Source: Mycolicibacterium lacusdiani
Lineage (GTDB): Bacteria > Actinomycetota > Actinomycetes > Mycobacteriales > Mycobacteriaceae
Direction of reading: 5' to 3'
Length of the DNA: 64,000 nt
Assembly (NCBI RefSeq): GCF_021916785.1
Contig: NZ_JAKCFC010000003.1
Span: 310,001 to 374,000 of the forward strand
In this document: positions 32,557-41,646 of the stretch, piece after piece
Position numbering within the stretch: the first letter of the stretch is position 1
Layout: every line of letters starts with the position of its first letter
Position numbers and translations under genes: made by a program
Notes under the pieces: generated by a model
Seen by the model: only the letters and a program-made list of their open reading frames with translations
What the model was told of the DNA's origin: nothing
Databases searched by the model: none

Positions 32557-33734
32557 GCGACTGCCAGACGGGCGGCCATGACGCGCTGCGCCAGGGTTGC
32601 GTAGGCCTGCGCGACGACCGGCCAGGCCAGGGTCGGGGCGAGCCCGCGCGCCCGGGAGGCCATCGATCCGGCGATGTTGGGGTCGGTCAGCATGCTGCGC
32701 AGCGCCTCCACCAGTGCGGCAGGGTCGTCGTGGTCGACGACGACGCCTGCGCCGCTCGTGCCGAGCAGCTCGACGGCGTGCGGGAATGCGGTGGCAACGA
32801 CGGGTCGTCCGCTGGCGATCGAGTCGACCAAGACACCCGACGTGACCTGCTCCTTCGAGTCGTACGGCAGGACCACGACGGCGGCGGATTGGACGAGTTC
32901 TGCCAGTGCCCCGGAATCGCGGTAGACCGCGTCGAAGGACACCGAATCGCCGACGCCGAGGCGCCCGGCCTGGGCGAACAGTCCCTCGCGGTAGGACTCG
33001 CCGCTGTGGGCGAGGACCTTCGGGTGGGTGCGGCCGGCAACGAGGTAGCGGGGCTTGGTGGGCAGGTTGCGCAGCGAGATCATCGCGTTTATGACGCGCT
33101 CGATGCCCTTGCCTGGGCCGAGCAGCCCCCACGTCAGGATCGTGGGCCGACCGGCGGGCTGCGGGGCCTCGGCGGCGGGCAGCGCTGCGCCGTGCGAGAT
33201 GGTTGCCACCTTGGTTGCGTCGACGGTGAAGTGCTCGCACAGCCGCTGACGGGCGACGTCGGACATCACGACTACCTGATCGGCCAGCGCTACGACCTCT
33301 TCGAGGACCGAACGTTGGTGTGCCGTCGGCTCTTTCGGCACGGTGTGGGCGATGACGAGGATCGGGACGCGCAGGCCCTTCATGACGTCGACGACCTCGT
33401 CGCCGTCGGTGCCGCCGTAGATGCCGTACTCGTGCTGGATAACGGCCACGTCGCTGCGGTTGAGCAGATCCGACGCCGCGGCGACCGACGCCGCGGAGTC
33501 GTTGACGAGTTCACCGATGACGCTGTCACGGTCGCATGCCTCACCGTCGGCGATGCGGACGATGTCGACCGTCGTTCCGCGGGCTCTCAGACCGTTGGCC
33601 AGGGCTTCGCTGAAGGTTGCGATGCCACATGGCGTAGGCGGGAAAGTGCTCAGAATCCCCATGCGGGGGGTGTAGTTGAAGTGTTGCACCCCAAAGGGAG
33701 CAATCAATGACTGAACGATCGGCGGAGCATTCAA
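32553..33734 (-). CDS. GT4-family glycosyltransferase (paralogue)
   Basis: 393 residues, paralogue of the enzyme at 28024-29202 with the same blocks: MGILSTFPPTPCGIATFSEAL, ILTWGLLGPGKGIERVINAM, EQVTSGVLVDSIASGRPVVATAFPHAVELL. It is the first gene of a three-gene overlapping operon with the barrel protein and GH130. The longest start is TTG 33734 with GGA 5 bases upstream; GTG 33689 or ATG 33662 would remove an N-terminal extension not needed for the fold. Confidence 0.85.
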   Translation of the reverse strand: MNAPPIVQSLIAPFGVQHFNYTPRMGILSTFPPTPCGIATFSEALANGLRARGTTVDIVRIADGEACDRDSVIGELVNDSAASVAAASDLLNRSDVAVIQHEYGIYGGTDGDEVVDVMKGLRVPILVIAHTVPKEPTAHQRSVLEEVVALADQVVVMSDVARQRLCEHFTVDATKVATISHGAALPAAEAPQPAGRPTILTWGLLGPGKGIERVINAMISLRNLPTKPRYLVAGRTHPKVLAHSGESYREGLFAQAGRLGVGDSVSFDAVYRDSGALAELVQSAAVVVLPYDSKEQVTSGVLVDSIASGRPVVATAFPHAVELLGTSGAGVVVDHDDPAALVEALRSMLTDPNIAGSMASRARGLAPTLAWPVVAQAYATLAQRVMAARLAVA

Positions 33735-34079
33735 GGTAATCCAGACTGGCGGTTGCCACCGGCGTATCCGGCGTGAGCGGCTAGTCGGAGATCAGCGACG
33801 AAGGCTGGTCCAATACGTCCTAGCTGGGTGTACCACCGAGTGCCAGCTTACACCCGAAGGCGCTGGCAAAGCCGCTGGAGCGGCTCTCCCCGACAGACTC
33901 GACCGGGAATTTTCAAGATCAGCTAAGTTGGGTCCCGACGAGGTGCTGACGACTCGCCGCAGCGTCGCGCCGGAGCGCTCGAACGACGCGTGGTTCAAGT
34001 TGTAGGGTCGGGATGCTGGCTCGGTCAAGAAGCCGCTGATTGGCCATGAGAACGACGAATCGCCGACAGGTTGGGATGG
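33735..34079. other. Divergent intergenic region before the mycolate methyltransferases
   Basis: 345 bases between leftward GT4 and rightward mycolic-acid methyltransferase genes. It must hold both promoters. Open frames crossing it have no ribosome-binding site, no family motif and poor codon bias, so I support no gene here. Confidence 0.5.
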
Positions 34080-35024
34080 ATGAATACTCCAAGTGACACG
34101 ACGTCCTCGACGCCCGAAACGCCGACTGCGCAGTCCGCGTGGCTGTCGAAGTCTGCGTCGCAGACCCGCGGATCGGACAAGAAGGAAGTCCAGTTCCACT
34201 ACGACATCTCAAACGACTTCTTCAAGCTGTGGCAGGACCCGAACCAGGTCTACAGCTGTGCGTACTTCGAGAAGGATGACTACAACCTCGAACAGGCGCA
34301 GATGGCGAAGATCGACCTCTCGCTGGGCAAGCTGGGTCTCGAGCCCGGCATGACGCTGCTCGACATCGGCTGCGGCTGGGGCGCCACGATCAATCGCGCG
34401 GTCGAGAAGTACGACGTCAACGTCATCGGCCTGACGCTGTCGGAGAACCAGAAGCGGCACATCGAGCAGCACTGGCTCGCCAACTACAAGGGCGACCGGA
34501 CGATGGAAGTCCGGCTGCAGCCGTGGGAGGACTTCAGCGGCAAGGTCGACCGGATCGTGTCGATCGGCGCGTTCGAGCACTTCGGTTTCAACAAGTACGA
34601 CGACTACTTCAAGAACACCTTCGACTGGATGCCCGACGACGGCGTGCAAATGCTGCACACGATCACCATCCCCGAGGATGAGGAGATCAAGGCAAAGAAG
34701 CTGCCGCTGACGATGTCGCGGGTTCGCTTCATCAAGTTCATCATGGACGAGATCTACCCCGGCGGCCGTCTGCCGCTGGCGTCGATGGTCAAGGACCACG
34801 CGGTCAAGGCCGGCTACACGGTCACCCGTGAGCAGCACCTGCAGCCGCACTACGTCAAGACCCTCGACACGTGGGCGCGCAATCTCGAGTCCAAGAAGGA
34901 CGAGGCGATTGCCATCACGAACGAGGAGATCTACGAACGCTTCCTGAAGTACCTCGACGGTTGCGCCGATCTGTTCCGGCAGGGCTACACCGACGTCGTG
35001 CAGTTCACGCTCGAGAAGGCGTAA
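34080..35024 (+). CDS. Mycolic-acid methyltransferase (CmaA/MmaA family)
   Basis: 314 residues. SAM-binding LLDIGCGWGATINRA and the family's active-site SIGAFEHFG are present, with YDISNDFFKLWQDP and YSCAYFEKDD near the start and GYTDVVQFTLEK at the end. It modifies meromycolate double bonds (cyclopropanation or methylation with hydroxylation). HTITIP and the C-terminus resemble CmaA2, other parts MmaA2, so I assign no symbol. About 25 extra Ser/Thr-rich residues precede the common fold. It lies 88 bases before the second family member. Confidence 0.9.
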   Translation: MNTPSDTTSSTPETPTAQSAWLSKSASQTRGSDKKEVQFHYDISNDFFKLWQDPNQVYSCAYFEKDDYNLEQAQMAKIDLSLGKLGLEPGMTLLDIGCGWGATINRAVEKYDVNVIGLTLSENQKRHIEQHWLANYKGDRTMEVRLQPWEDFSGKVDRIVSIGAFEHFGFNKYDDYFKNTFDWMPDDGVQMLHTITIPEDEEIKAKKLPLTMSRVRFIKFIMDEIYPGGRLPLASMVKDHAVKAGYTVTREQHLQPHYVKTLDTWARNLESKKDEAIAITNEEIYERFLKYLDGCADLFRQGYTDVVQFTLEKA

Positions 35025-35112
35025 TCAGCCGGGCTGTAATAACTTTCACGCATACGCAGGACACGCGAGAGACGAAGAGTCCGAAGAAGTCGGACGGAAG
35101 TTGGTCGGGGAA

Positions 35113-36009
35113 ATGGTTGAGAGCACTGTGAAGCCGCCACAGGCGCGCAAGGAGATGGAGCCGCACTTCGAAGAGGTGCAGGCTCACTACGACCTCTCCG
35201 ATGACTTCTTCGGGCTGTTCCAGGATCCCTCGCGGACCTACAGCTGCGCCTACTTCGAGCGAGACGACATGTCGCTCGAAGAGGCGCAGATGGCCAAGAT
35301 CGATCTCGCGCTGGGCAAGCTCAACCTGGAGCCGGGCATGACACTGCTCGACATCGGCTGCGGGTGGGGTTCGGTCATGCAGCGTGCCCTCGAGAAGTAC
35401 GACGTCAACGTCATCGGGCTGACGCTGAGCAAGAACCAGGCCAAGTTCGCTCAGGAGCTGCTGGACGGCATCGACACCGAGCGGTCGCGTCGGGTGCTGC
35501 TGATGGGCTGGGAGCAGTTCGACGAGCCCGTCGACCGCATCATCAGCCTCGAGGCGATCGAGGCGTTCCCGCAGGAGCGGTACGCACCGTTCTTCCACTT
35601 CTGCAGCAGCATCCTGCCCAGCGGCGGCCGGATGCTGATCCAGGCGATCCTGGGGCACCCGCTGAAGCGCTGGCCGGAGATGGGCATCCCGATCGTGATG
35701 ACCGACCTGCGGTTCATGCGGTTCATCGCCAAGGAGATCTTCCCCGGCGGATCGGTGCCGTGCGACGAGGACATCATCTCGCTCTCGGCCGACGCGGGCT
35801 TCTCGCTTGAGGAGAAGCAACTGCTCGACGAGCACTACGTGAAGACGCTCGACATCTGGGCCGAGGCGCTCGAAGCCCACCACGACGAAGCGGTCGCCGC
35901 GACGTCGCAGGAGGTCTACGAGCGCTACATGAAGTACCTGACCGGGTGCAGCGACTTCTTCAAGCGTGGGATCAGCGAGTTGGGGCAGTTCACGCTGGTC
36001 AAGCGGTAG
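35113..36009 (+). CDS. umaA: UmaA-like mycolic-acid methyltransferase
   Basis: 298 residues, same family as the preceding enzyme (LLDIGCGWGSVMQRA; TYSCAYFERDDMSLEEAQMAK). At the active site it has ISLEAIEAFPQERY in place of GAFEHFG, and it ends KYLTGCSDFFKRGISELGQF. Both features match M. tuberculosis UmaA (EAF in place of EHF), a paralogue whose exact product is debated. ATG 35113 is preferred over the upstream TTG. It is convergent with the lipase gene. Confidence 0.75.
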   Translation: MVESTVKPPQARKEMEPHFEEVQAHYDLSDDFFGLFQDPSRTYSCAYFERDDMSLEEAQMAKIDLALGKLNLEPGMTLLDIGCGWGSVMQRALEKYDVNVIGLTLSKNQAKFAQELLDGIDTERSRRVLLMGWEQFDEPVDRIISLEAIEAFPQERYAPFFHFCSSILPSGGRMLIQAILGHPLKRWPEMGIPIVMTDLRFMRFIAKEIFPGGSVPCDEDIISLSADAGFSLEEKQLLDEHYVKTLDIWAEALEAHHDEAVAATSQEVYERYMKYLTGCSDFFKRGISELGQFTLVKR

Positions 36010-36019
36010 GGCTGGTCGC

Positions 36020-37729
36020 TCAGACGGCGATCTGTGCCAGCGGCGCCAGCAGCGGATTGGCTGCCGGGTTCGCTTCGAGCGCATCCAGCACGTACGACCA
36101 CACCGCGGGGTTGACGAGCACGCTCAGGTGGCCACCCATGAACCCGGGATGCTGATCCTGGATGACGATGTTCGTGACGCTCGGGCCGTCGAGGAACTGC
36201 TGCGTGTACGGCGTCAAGACCTCGTCGTAGGTCGACACGATCGTGGTGTAGAGAACGCCGGGCCTGGTGTCCCCGTTGCCGTAGACGATCTGCTGGAACG
36301 GCGACGTGATGCTCTGCTGCTCGAGGGCAGGCAGTGTCGCGCTCAAGAGCCCGGTGAGCAGCGACCCCAGGATGGGGAGCGTCAACGCGTATGCCGCGTA
36401 GTTGACGTCGGTGCCGTGGTTGCTCGGGGCGATGCCGATCAGCTGCGACACCTTGTCGGCGCCGCCGAGGACGTTCATGTAGTACGCCGGCAGGATCCCG
36501 CCGCCCTGTGAGTGGCCGACCAGGATGACCTGCGAGGCGCCGGTCTCGGCGAGGACGGCGTCGATCTGCGCGGACAGCTGCTGGGCCGACTGCGCGATGT
36601 CGGCGACGCCGCCGAACGGGAAGCCCGGGATGGTCGTCGAGGCACCGTAGGCGAACGAGTACACCTTGTAACCGGCGTTGGCGAGCACCGGCGCCCCGAC
36701 GCTCCAGTTGTAGGCCTGTGTCTCCGTCGTGCCGTTGACGAGGATGATCGGCAGCGGGTGGGCCGGGGTGACGGTGATGGTCGGATCGTTGGCGCCGGGC
36801 GGAATGGCATACGGGTTGAGCCACGCCAGCGGGTTGAACACCCCGTAGTTCACCGGGAACGGACCTGCCGCCGCGGTCGGTGGCGTTCCGGTGACCTGCC
36901 TGCTGATGTCGGCGGCGAAGTTGGCGATGGTCAGCGCGGCGTAGTGCGGCCCGCCGCCCAGGAAATTCGGGCCGAGCGTCTGCGCGACCTGATAGGCGAC
37001 GGCGCTAACCAGCGAGGCGCTGAACGCCGCAGCGTCGACCGTGAGGCCGGTGAGCTGCCGAACCAACTGCGGGAGGTTCGGAAGGGGCGGGAGCGCGGCA
37101 ACCGTCGTTAGTGGGACGGCCGTGGCTGTCGTTGAACGCGAGGGCACGGGCTGCGCCAGCGCCGGCGCGCGCACGTCGGCGTCGTCTTCCTGGCGGCCCG
37201 CGGGGGCGACCACGGGCGTCGGCGGCTGCGGGACCTTGGGGGTCGTGGGCTCCGACTTGGGTTCTGCGGCAGGGGTTTCGGGCGCTTTCAGCTCGGCCTC
37301 GGGGGCGCCGGTGGTGTCGTCGTCGGTTGACTGCGCCGGAGATGCTGGCGTTGCGTCCAGCTGGTCGACGGACGGGGCTTGGTTCTGCAGGGTCCGGCCA
37401 TTGCCGGTGCCTTCGTCATCGTCCTTCCGGACGGCGGGCGACGTCTCGCTGACGTCGGTCTTCGAGCTGTCGTCTGACGCTGCGATCGGCGAGGTGGTGT
37501 CGTTCTGCGTCGCACTCGGTCCGGTGGCCGTCGACGTGTCAGATTGCTCGCTCGACTCGCTGCTTCGGTCGGACGGCGTGGAAGCGTTCTCGTCGGCGTG
37601 AGCGACGCCTGCGCCGAAGATCAGCGCGGCTGCTGCGGAGCCCAACAACACTCCGACGTATTCGACGGGGCGACTCCGAGTCGTCGATGGATCGGCCGAC
37701 ACAGTCCGCAATGGCGGCGCTTCTCGCAC
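36020..37729 (-). CDS. Secreted class-2-like lipase/esterase with long disordered N-terminal linker
   Basis: 569 residues. Hydrophobic export signal at residues 23-45 (VGVLLGSAAAALIFGAGVAHA), then about 150 residues rich in Ser, Thr, Asp and Pro. The C-terminal alpha/beta hydrolase has LPIILVNGTTETQAYNWSVG (oxyanion region), the nucleophile elbow VGHSQGGG, DEVLTPYTQ for the acid and DQHPGFMGGHLS for the His. This matches secreted triacylglycerol lipases of the actinobacterial LipA/class-2 group. The linker suggests display through the cell envelope. GTG 37729 start is likely, not certain. Confidence 0.82.
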   Translation of the reverse strand: MREAPPLRTVSADPSTTRSRPVEYVGVLLGSAAAALIFGAGVAHADENASTPSDRSSESSEQSDTSTATGPSATQNDTTSPIAASDDSSKTDVSETSPAVRKDDDEGTGNGRTLQNQAPSVDQLDATPASPAQSTDDDTTGAPEAELKAPETPAAEPKSEPTTPKVPQPPTPVVAPAGRQEDDADVRAPALAQPVPSRSTTATAVPLTTVAALPPLPNLPQLVRQLTGLTVDAAAFSASLVSAVAYQVAQTLGPNFLGGGPHYAALTIANFAADISRQVTGTPPTAAAGPFPVNYGVFNPLAWLNPYAIPPGANDPTITVTPAHPLPIILVNGTTETQAYNWSVGAPVLANAGYKVYSFAYGASTTIPGFPFGGVADIAQSAQQLSAQIDAVLAETGASQVILVGHSQGGGILPAYYMNVLGGADKVSQLIGIAPSNHGTDVNYAAYALTLPILGSLLTGLLSATLPALEQQSITSPFQQIVYGNGDTRPGVLYTTIVSTYDEVLTPYTQQFLDGPSVTNIVIQDQHPGFMGGHLSVLVNPAVWSYVLDALEANPAANPLLAPLAQIAV

Positions 37730-37876
37730 GCGACAACCTTCTCATCAAGATTTCGCCGATGCACCGCACCGGCCTCCGGCCGAAGGATGGCATGTTCGGC
37801 GTCGTCAGACCCCGGCTTTGACCTGAACTCGGTTACCGGTTTTTCCGACGCGGCAGAAGCACAGCCCTCGCGGACA

Positions 37877-39511
37877 TCACTCCTTGTTCTCGTCCTGACC
37901 GATGGCGAGGGAGTGCACGTAGCCACCCGAGTAGGCCGTGACGTTCTTCAGTTGCACCACACGGCCGGGTGGTCGCGAGGGGCCAGTTTGCACCCCCTGC
38001 CCGAGTTGGCCGACCGAGTTGCTGCCCCATCCCCACAACGTCTTGTCCCTCCGCAGCACTAGGCAGTGAAAACTGCCCGCAGACAGACTGATCGCGTCGT
38101 CTATTCGAGCGATCCGATAAGCGGATGGATCCTCGAGTATGTGACTGTGGCCGGGGCCCAGTTGGTCGAACCAGTTTCCGCCCCAAGCAAATACACGGCC
38201 GGAGGAATCGACGGCGTAACTCGTGCCAAAACCGCCGCCGGCGGACACGATGCCTTCACCGCTGAACTCGCCGATCGCCCCCGGTTGAAGGGGCACCTTG
38301 CTGTCCATCATCGCCAGCGTGCCGGTGCCCAAGCACCCGCTGTTGTTCCAGCCCCACAACCACAGCTGGCCGGTTCCACGTTCGATAGCCAGCGTGTGGT
38401 CGTCGCCGCAGGCGATCGACGCGATGGGAGCGTTGAAGACATGCGGTATCGGCACTGCGAGCTTTTGGTTGTCGTACGAGCCGATGCCGAGCTGGCCGTG
38501 ATAATTCCCTCCCCATCCCCACAAACGTCCGTCATGAGTGAGTGCGATGCTGTGGCCCCAACCGGCCGCCACGGACACTGCACCGGTCAGACCGCGGACG
38601 CGAACCGGGGTCTCTTGGTCTTGGCCCGAGTTGTCGCCCAACTGGCCGTACCTGTTGTCGCCCCACGCCCATACCCGGGTGTCGCTCGTGATGGCCAGGT
38701 TGTGTTCGTATCCCGCTGCAATGGCCGTAACTTGGCTGAGTCCGGGAACTTGCACGGGTACGTCGCTCCCTCCCGGGAAGGGACCCTTGTTCTCGCGCGG
38801 TCCCCAGGTCCACACGGTGCCGTCGGCCTTCAGGCCGACGCTGTGGCGAGATGCGGCGACGGCAATGAATTCCTCGAAGTCGGCGGGGTGTACCGGCCGA
38901 TCGTGTTCGGGTGCACCACTTCCGTCGCCCACTTGACCGCGGCCGTTCCCACCGAACCCCCACAGCTCGGTGTCGACGAGTGGATCCGTCTTGTCGCATC
39001 CTCCAAAGGTTTGAACGAAGATCGCCCCGTCTGCGTCCGGGGGTGCGCTGGACACCGCAGTGCCGCGGATGATCCCGACGCCGGTCTCTCGATACTGGGG
39101 GTCAAGCAGTGTCTGACGGTGCCCAGGACTGCTCATCCACCATTCGACCGCAGCTGCGGGTGAGGTGTCGCCCGCATAAGCTTGACCTCCGGTATACCAA
39201 GAGGTGTAACCGTTTTCGTTCCTTGGCACCCCATCGGGATTCAATGGGCAGTATCCCGCCTCCCTGATGCGCTCCTGCTCGTTCTTACCCGTTACGGGAT
39301 TGGTGTGTATTACGGACCCTCCCCCGTCCCACCACTTGATCGCCGCTGCGGCGGTGGCGTGTTCGCGGGCGGCGGTACGGAGCGCCAGATTCAAGGTCAA
39401 AGACGGGACGCCTTCATCGGCGCGACGCTCGTTGATGAGACAGAGCACGGCAGCCTCGGCTTGAGACTGCGACAGCAACACGGCGGGCACATCGGCGTTC
39501 TCGCAGGCCAT
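37877..39511 (-). CDS. CAP (SCP/PR1) domain fused to RCC1 repeats
   Basis: 544 residues. Residues 15-170 form a CAP domain: LCLINERRADEGVPSLTLN, AAREHATAAAAIKWW, and SSPGHRQTLLDPQYRETGVGI with the HR...Y of that fold. From about 180 to the end there are seven or so RCC1-type repeats: LWGFGGNGRGQVGDGS, VWAWGDNRYGQLGDNS, LWGWGGNYHGQLGIGS, VFAWGGNWFDQLG, LWGWGSNSVGQLGQG. No signal peptide is visible, odd for a CAP protein. Codon use looks less GC-biased than its neighbours. It stands alone; function unknown, with binding of another molecule by the propeller likely. Confidence 0.8.
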   Translation of the reverse strand: MACENADVPAVLLSQSQAEAAVLCLINERRADEGVPSLTLNLALRTAAREHATAAAAIKWWDGGGSVIHTNPVTGKNEQERIREAGYCPLNPDGVPRNENGYTSWYTGGQAYAGDTSPAAAVEWWMSSPGHRQTLLDPQYRETGVGIIRGTAVSSAPPDADGAIFVQTFGGCDKTDPLVDTELWGFGGNGRGQVGDGSGAPEHDRPVHPADFEEFIAVAASRHSVGLKADGTVWTWGPRENKGPFPGGSDVPVQVPGLSQVTAIAAGYEHNLAITSDTRVWAWGDNRYGQLGDNSGQDQETPVRVRGLTGAVSVAAGWGHSIALTHDGRLWGWGGNYHGQLGIGSYDNQKLAVPIPHVFNAPIASIACGDDHTLAIERGTGQLWLWGWNNSGCLGTGTLAMMDSKVPLQPGAIGEFSGEGIVSAGGGFGTSYAVDSSGRVFAWGGNWFDQLGPGHSHILEDPSAYRIARIDDAISLSAGSFHCLVLRRDKTLWGWGSNSVGQLGQGVQTGPSRPPGRVVQLKNVTAYSGGYVHSLAIGQDENKE

Positions 39512-39634
39512 AGCCGAAATGTACCGCCGATTATTGACGATGTCGATGAATCAATTTGGCCCAGCACCCGCACTATTTGCCAAAGGAATCTTGCCCGCCG
39601 TCGTCATACTGCGACTCGGCGTTTTCAGACCCGC

Positions 39635-40273
39635 CTACACACCTGACGCGATCAGGTTGACCACCGTAGCCACGATGACCGACCCGAACACGTACGACAA
39701 CAGACCGTGCTTGATGGCGATCGCCCGCATCCTCGACGACGTCAGGTTGGTGTCCGAGATCGCGAAGCTCATGCCGACGGTGTAGGCGACGTAGGCGAAG
39801 TCGCTGTAGCGGGGTGGTTCCTCGGTGTTGAAATCGATTCCGCCGACCGGCTTTTCCTGAAAGTAGGCCTTGGCGTAGGTGAGCGCGTACAGCGTATGCA
39901 CGGCGAGCCAGGAGATGACGACACTGGCCACGGCCACGGCAGGCGCGATGACGCCCAAGTCGTCCGGTCGCGCCTTGGTGAGCAGCAGTCCGATGCCGAC
40001 GAGGCTGGCCAGTGCGCCGGAGAGGATCAGCGCGAATACCGTCTGACGCCCCGGCTCCTCGTGCTCGGCGTGCAAGGCAGTCTGCGCTGCGTTGAACGGC
40101 CAGACCACCGCCCACGTCCACACCATGTACGTCACCGCGAGCATGTCCCACCCGATGAGCAGGGAGAACCAGCGGAGGTCCATCGAGGCGGCGACGCCCG
40201 TGGCCGCGAGCCCGACGAGCGCACTACCCGTCATGCGCGCGACGGGGCTGTGCATCCGGTGCCGTGGATCCAT
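39635..40273 (-). CDS. DUF1345 membrane protein
   Basis: 212 residues, with four to five membrane segments and the DUF1345 signature [27 protein letters not shown]1345 is a conserved membrane family of unknown role in actinobacteria and proteobacteria. ATG 40273 is chosen over TTG 40285; neither has a strong ribosome-binding site. Confidence 0.85.
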   Translation of the reverse strand: MDPRHRMHSPVARMTGSALVGLAATGVAASMDLRWFSLLIGWDMLAVTYMVWTWAVVWPFNAAQTALHAEHEEPGRQTVFALILSGALASLVGIGLLLTKARPDDLGVIAPAVAVASVVISWLAVHTLYALTYAKAYFQEKPVGGIDFNTEEPPRYSDFAYVAYTVGMSFAISDTNLTSSRMRAIAIKHGLLSYVFGSVIVATVVNLIASGV

Positions 40274-40598
40274 GAGCAGAGTCAATCAGTTCTGCGGACC
40301 AGGTGGGCGCAAGTCACTGTAGCCACAGGCGTCGCTAGAACGAAGCGCGTGGCCGTACACGAAGTGTCCCGTCTGACGAGCGAATTGGTCGTGGGGCGAC
40401 GCTGTTCGCAGCTCAATTCGCGCGCCAGATGGAACATTCGGCGATCGTCTGCGTCCATCCCGCCAGGGGCTGGAGTGACTCGTGTGACACTTGCAGTGAA
40501 CACACGTGCCCTCCGCATCCGCGAACGATGGACCACCTCAAGCACCAGGGTTGCTCCGCGCCAGCCTCGTTGTCGGTGCCCCCTCGTACCGTCTCTCC
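40274..40598. other. Divergent intergenic region with a dispersed repeat
   Basis: 325 bases between DUF1345 and the hypothetical membrane protein. Besides two promoters it contains copy 2 of the 75-base element (40414-40488, minus strand). A further GAGCGAATTGG at 40377-40387 faces the end of that copy, making an inverted pair. No gene is supported. Confidence 0.5.
40414..40488 (-). repeat. 75-bp dispersed element, copy 2
   Basis: Minus-strand counterpart of 14803-14877: same length, no gaps, ends GTCACACGAGTCAC and CGAATGTTCCATCTGGCG. In frame it reads VTRVTPAPGGMDADDRRMFH then LARELS. See copy 1. Confidence 0.55.
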
Positions 40599-41567
40599 AT
40601 GGCAAGGGGGAAGTCCGATTCCGGCAGCGGGTTCGCTGCGGTGTTCCTACTGATGCTGGTGATTGGATTCGTCGTCACCTACATCTGGTGGATCGTTGGC
40701 GCCGCGGCCTTGGTCGGGCTGTTCTTCGTCGGCCGAGCCCTCGTCCGGCAGGCCGAGGAGCGCCGGGAGTTGGCCGCCGCCCGCGAGGTCGAACTCAACC
40801 TGCGGGCAGACCGTCACATGCGGTGGACGATGAGCGGAGACAGCCGCGCCGTGTACGGGCCCGAGGGCGCAACTGCCACCCACGCGCTGTCGCCACCAAC
40901 AACGCTGCCGGAGTCCGACGAAGGCCCTGACGACGATTCGGTCGCGGTCGCGACGATGGCCACGACCGCCGATGAACTCGCAACGCTGGTGATGGAGAAG
41001 CCGTCGGGGTGGACGTGGGCGCTGTTCGCGTCGATCTTGGCTCAGCGGCGCAACGCCGTACTGCCACGCCTACGAGATAGCGAGCTGGGGTTCAGCCCAT
41101 CAGCCGGGCTGCCCGTGTACTCGGGGACGGAACTGGCCCGAATGCTCTTCGGGTTCGTCGACGAGATGCTGTCGACAGCCCAGCAGATCGACGACTTCAT
41201 GGCCGCACCTGCATTCATGGCGACGCTGAATCCCGGCGGTGAGCACGGCGGGGACGCCGAGGCCATCGAGCACGTCGCCAACCGATTGATGGACTACCAC
41301 GACCGGCTACTCGAGTTGTCGGAACGCTGCCGAAGCGTCACTCCGTCTTCCTATTACCGTGACGTCGTCGCGGAGTGCGCGCGGGTGATCAACCGCCTGC
41401 TGCTGGGCTACCGCGACTTCATCGCCGAGCTGGTCGACGTGGTCGAGGCGCTGCCGAGGTTTCTTCGACATGCCGAGGGTGACATCCATCTGGGTTCACT
41501 CGCACTGGATCTCGACATCAAGGGCGTATCCCATCTGACGAAGCGGTTGGACGCGATCAGCCGGTAG
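40599..41567 (+). CDS. Membrane-anchored hypothetical protein
   Basis: 322 residues. A hydrophobic hairpin at residues 11-43 (AAVFLLMLVIGFVVTYIWWIVGAAALVGLFFVG) anchors a cytoplasmic part with a basic-acidic helix (VRQAEERRELAAAREVELN), a flexible linker and a helical domain with repeated heptad-like patterns (LLELSERCRSV, YRDFIAELVDVVEALPRFL). It looks mycobacterial-specific; I recognise no family. ATG 40599 directly follows a clear loss of coding bias. Solitary. Confidence 0.7.
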   Translation: MARGKSDSGSGFAAVFLLMLVIGFVVTYIWWIVGAAALVGLFFVGRALVRQAEERRELAAAREVELNLRADRHMRWTMSGDSRAVYGPEGATATHALSPPTTLPESDEGPDDDSVAVATMATTADELATLVMEKPSGWTWALFASILAQRRNAVLPRLRDSELGFSPSAGLPVYSGTELARMLFGFVDEMLSTAQQIDDFMAAPAFMATLNPGGEHGGDAEAIEHVANRLMDYHDRLLELSERCRSVTPSSYYRDVVAECARVINRLLLGYRDFIAELVDVVEALPRFLRHAEGDIHLGSLALDLDIKGVSHLTKRLDAISR

Positions 41568-41646
41568 TCGCGATCCTGGTCACGCCGTCTACTCGTATCC
41601 GAACCCGGTGCCAGTGAGTCATCACCCTGCAACCGGCCAGTCGACG

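Noticed and set aside
33792..34199. 135-residue minus-strand frame before the mycolate methyltransferase
   Set aside because: No ribosome-binding site or motif, and it overlaps the start of a firm gene on the other strand.
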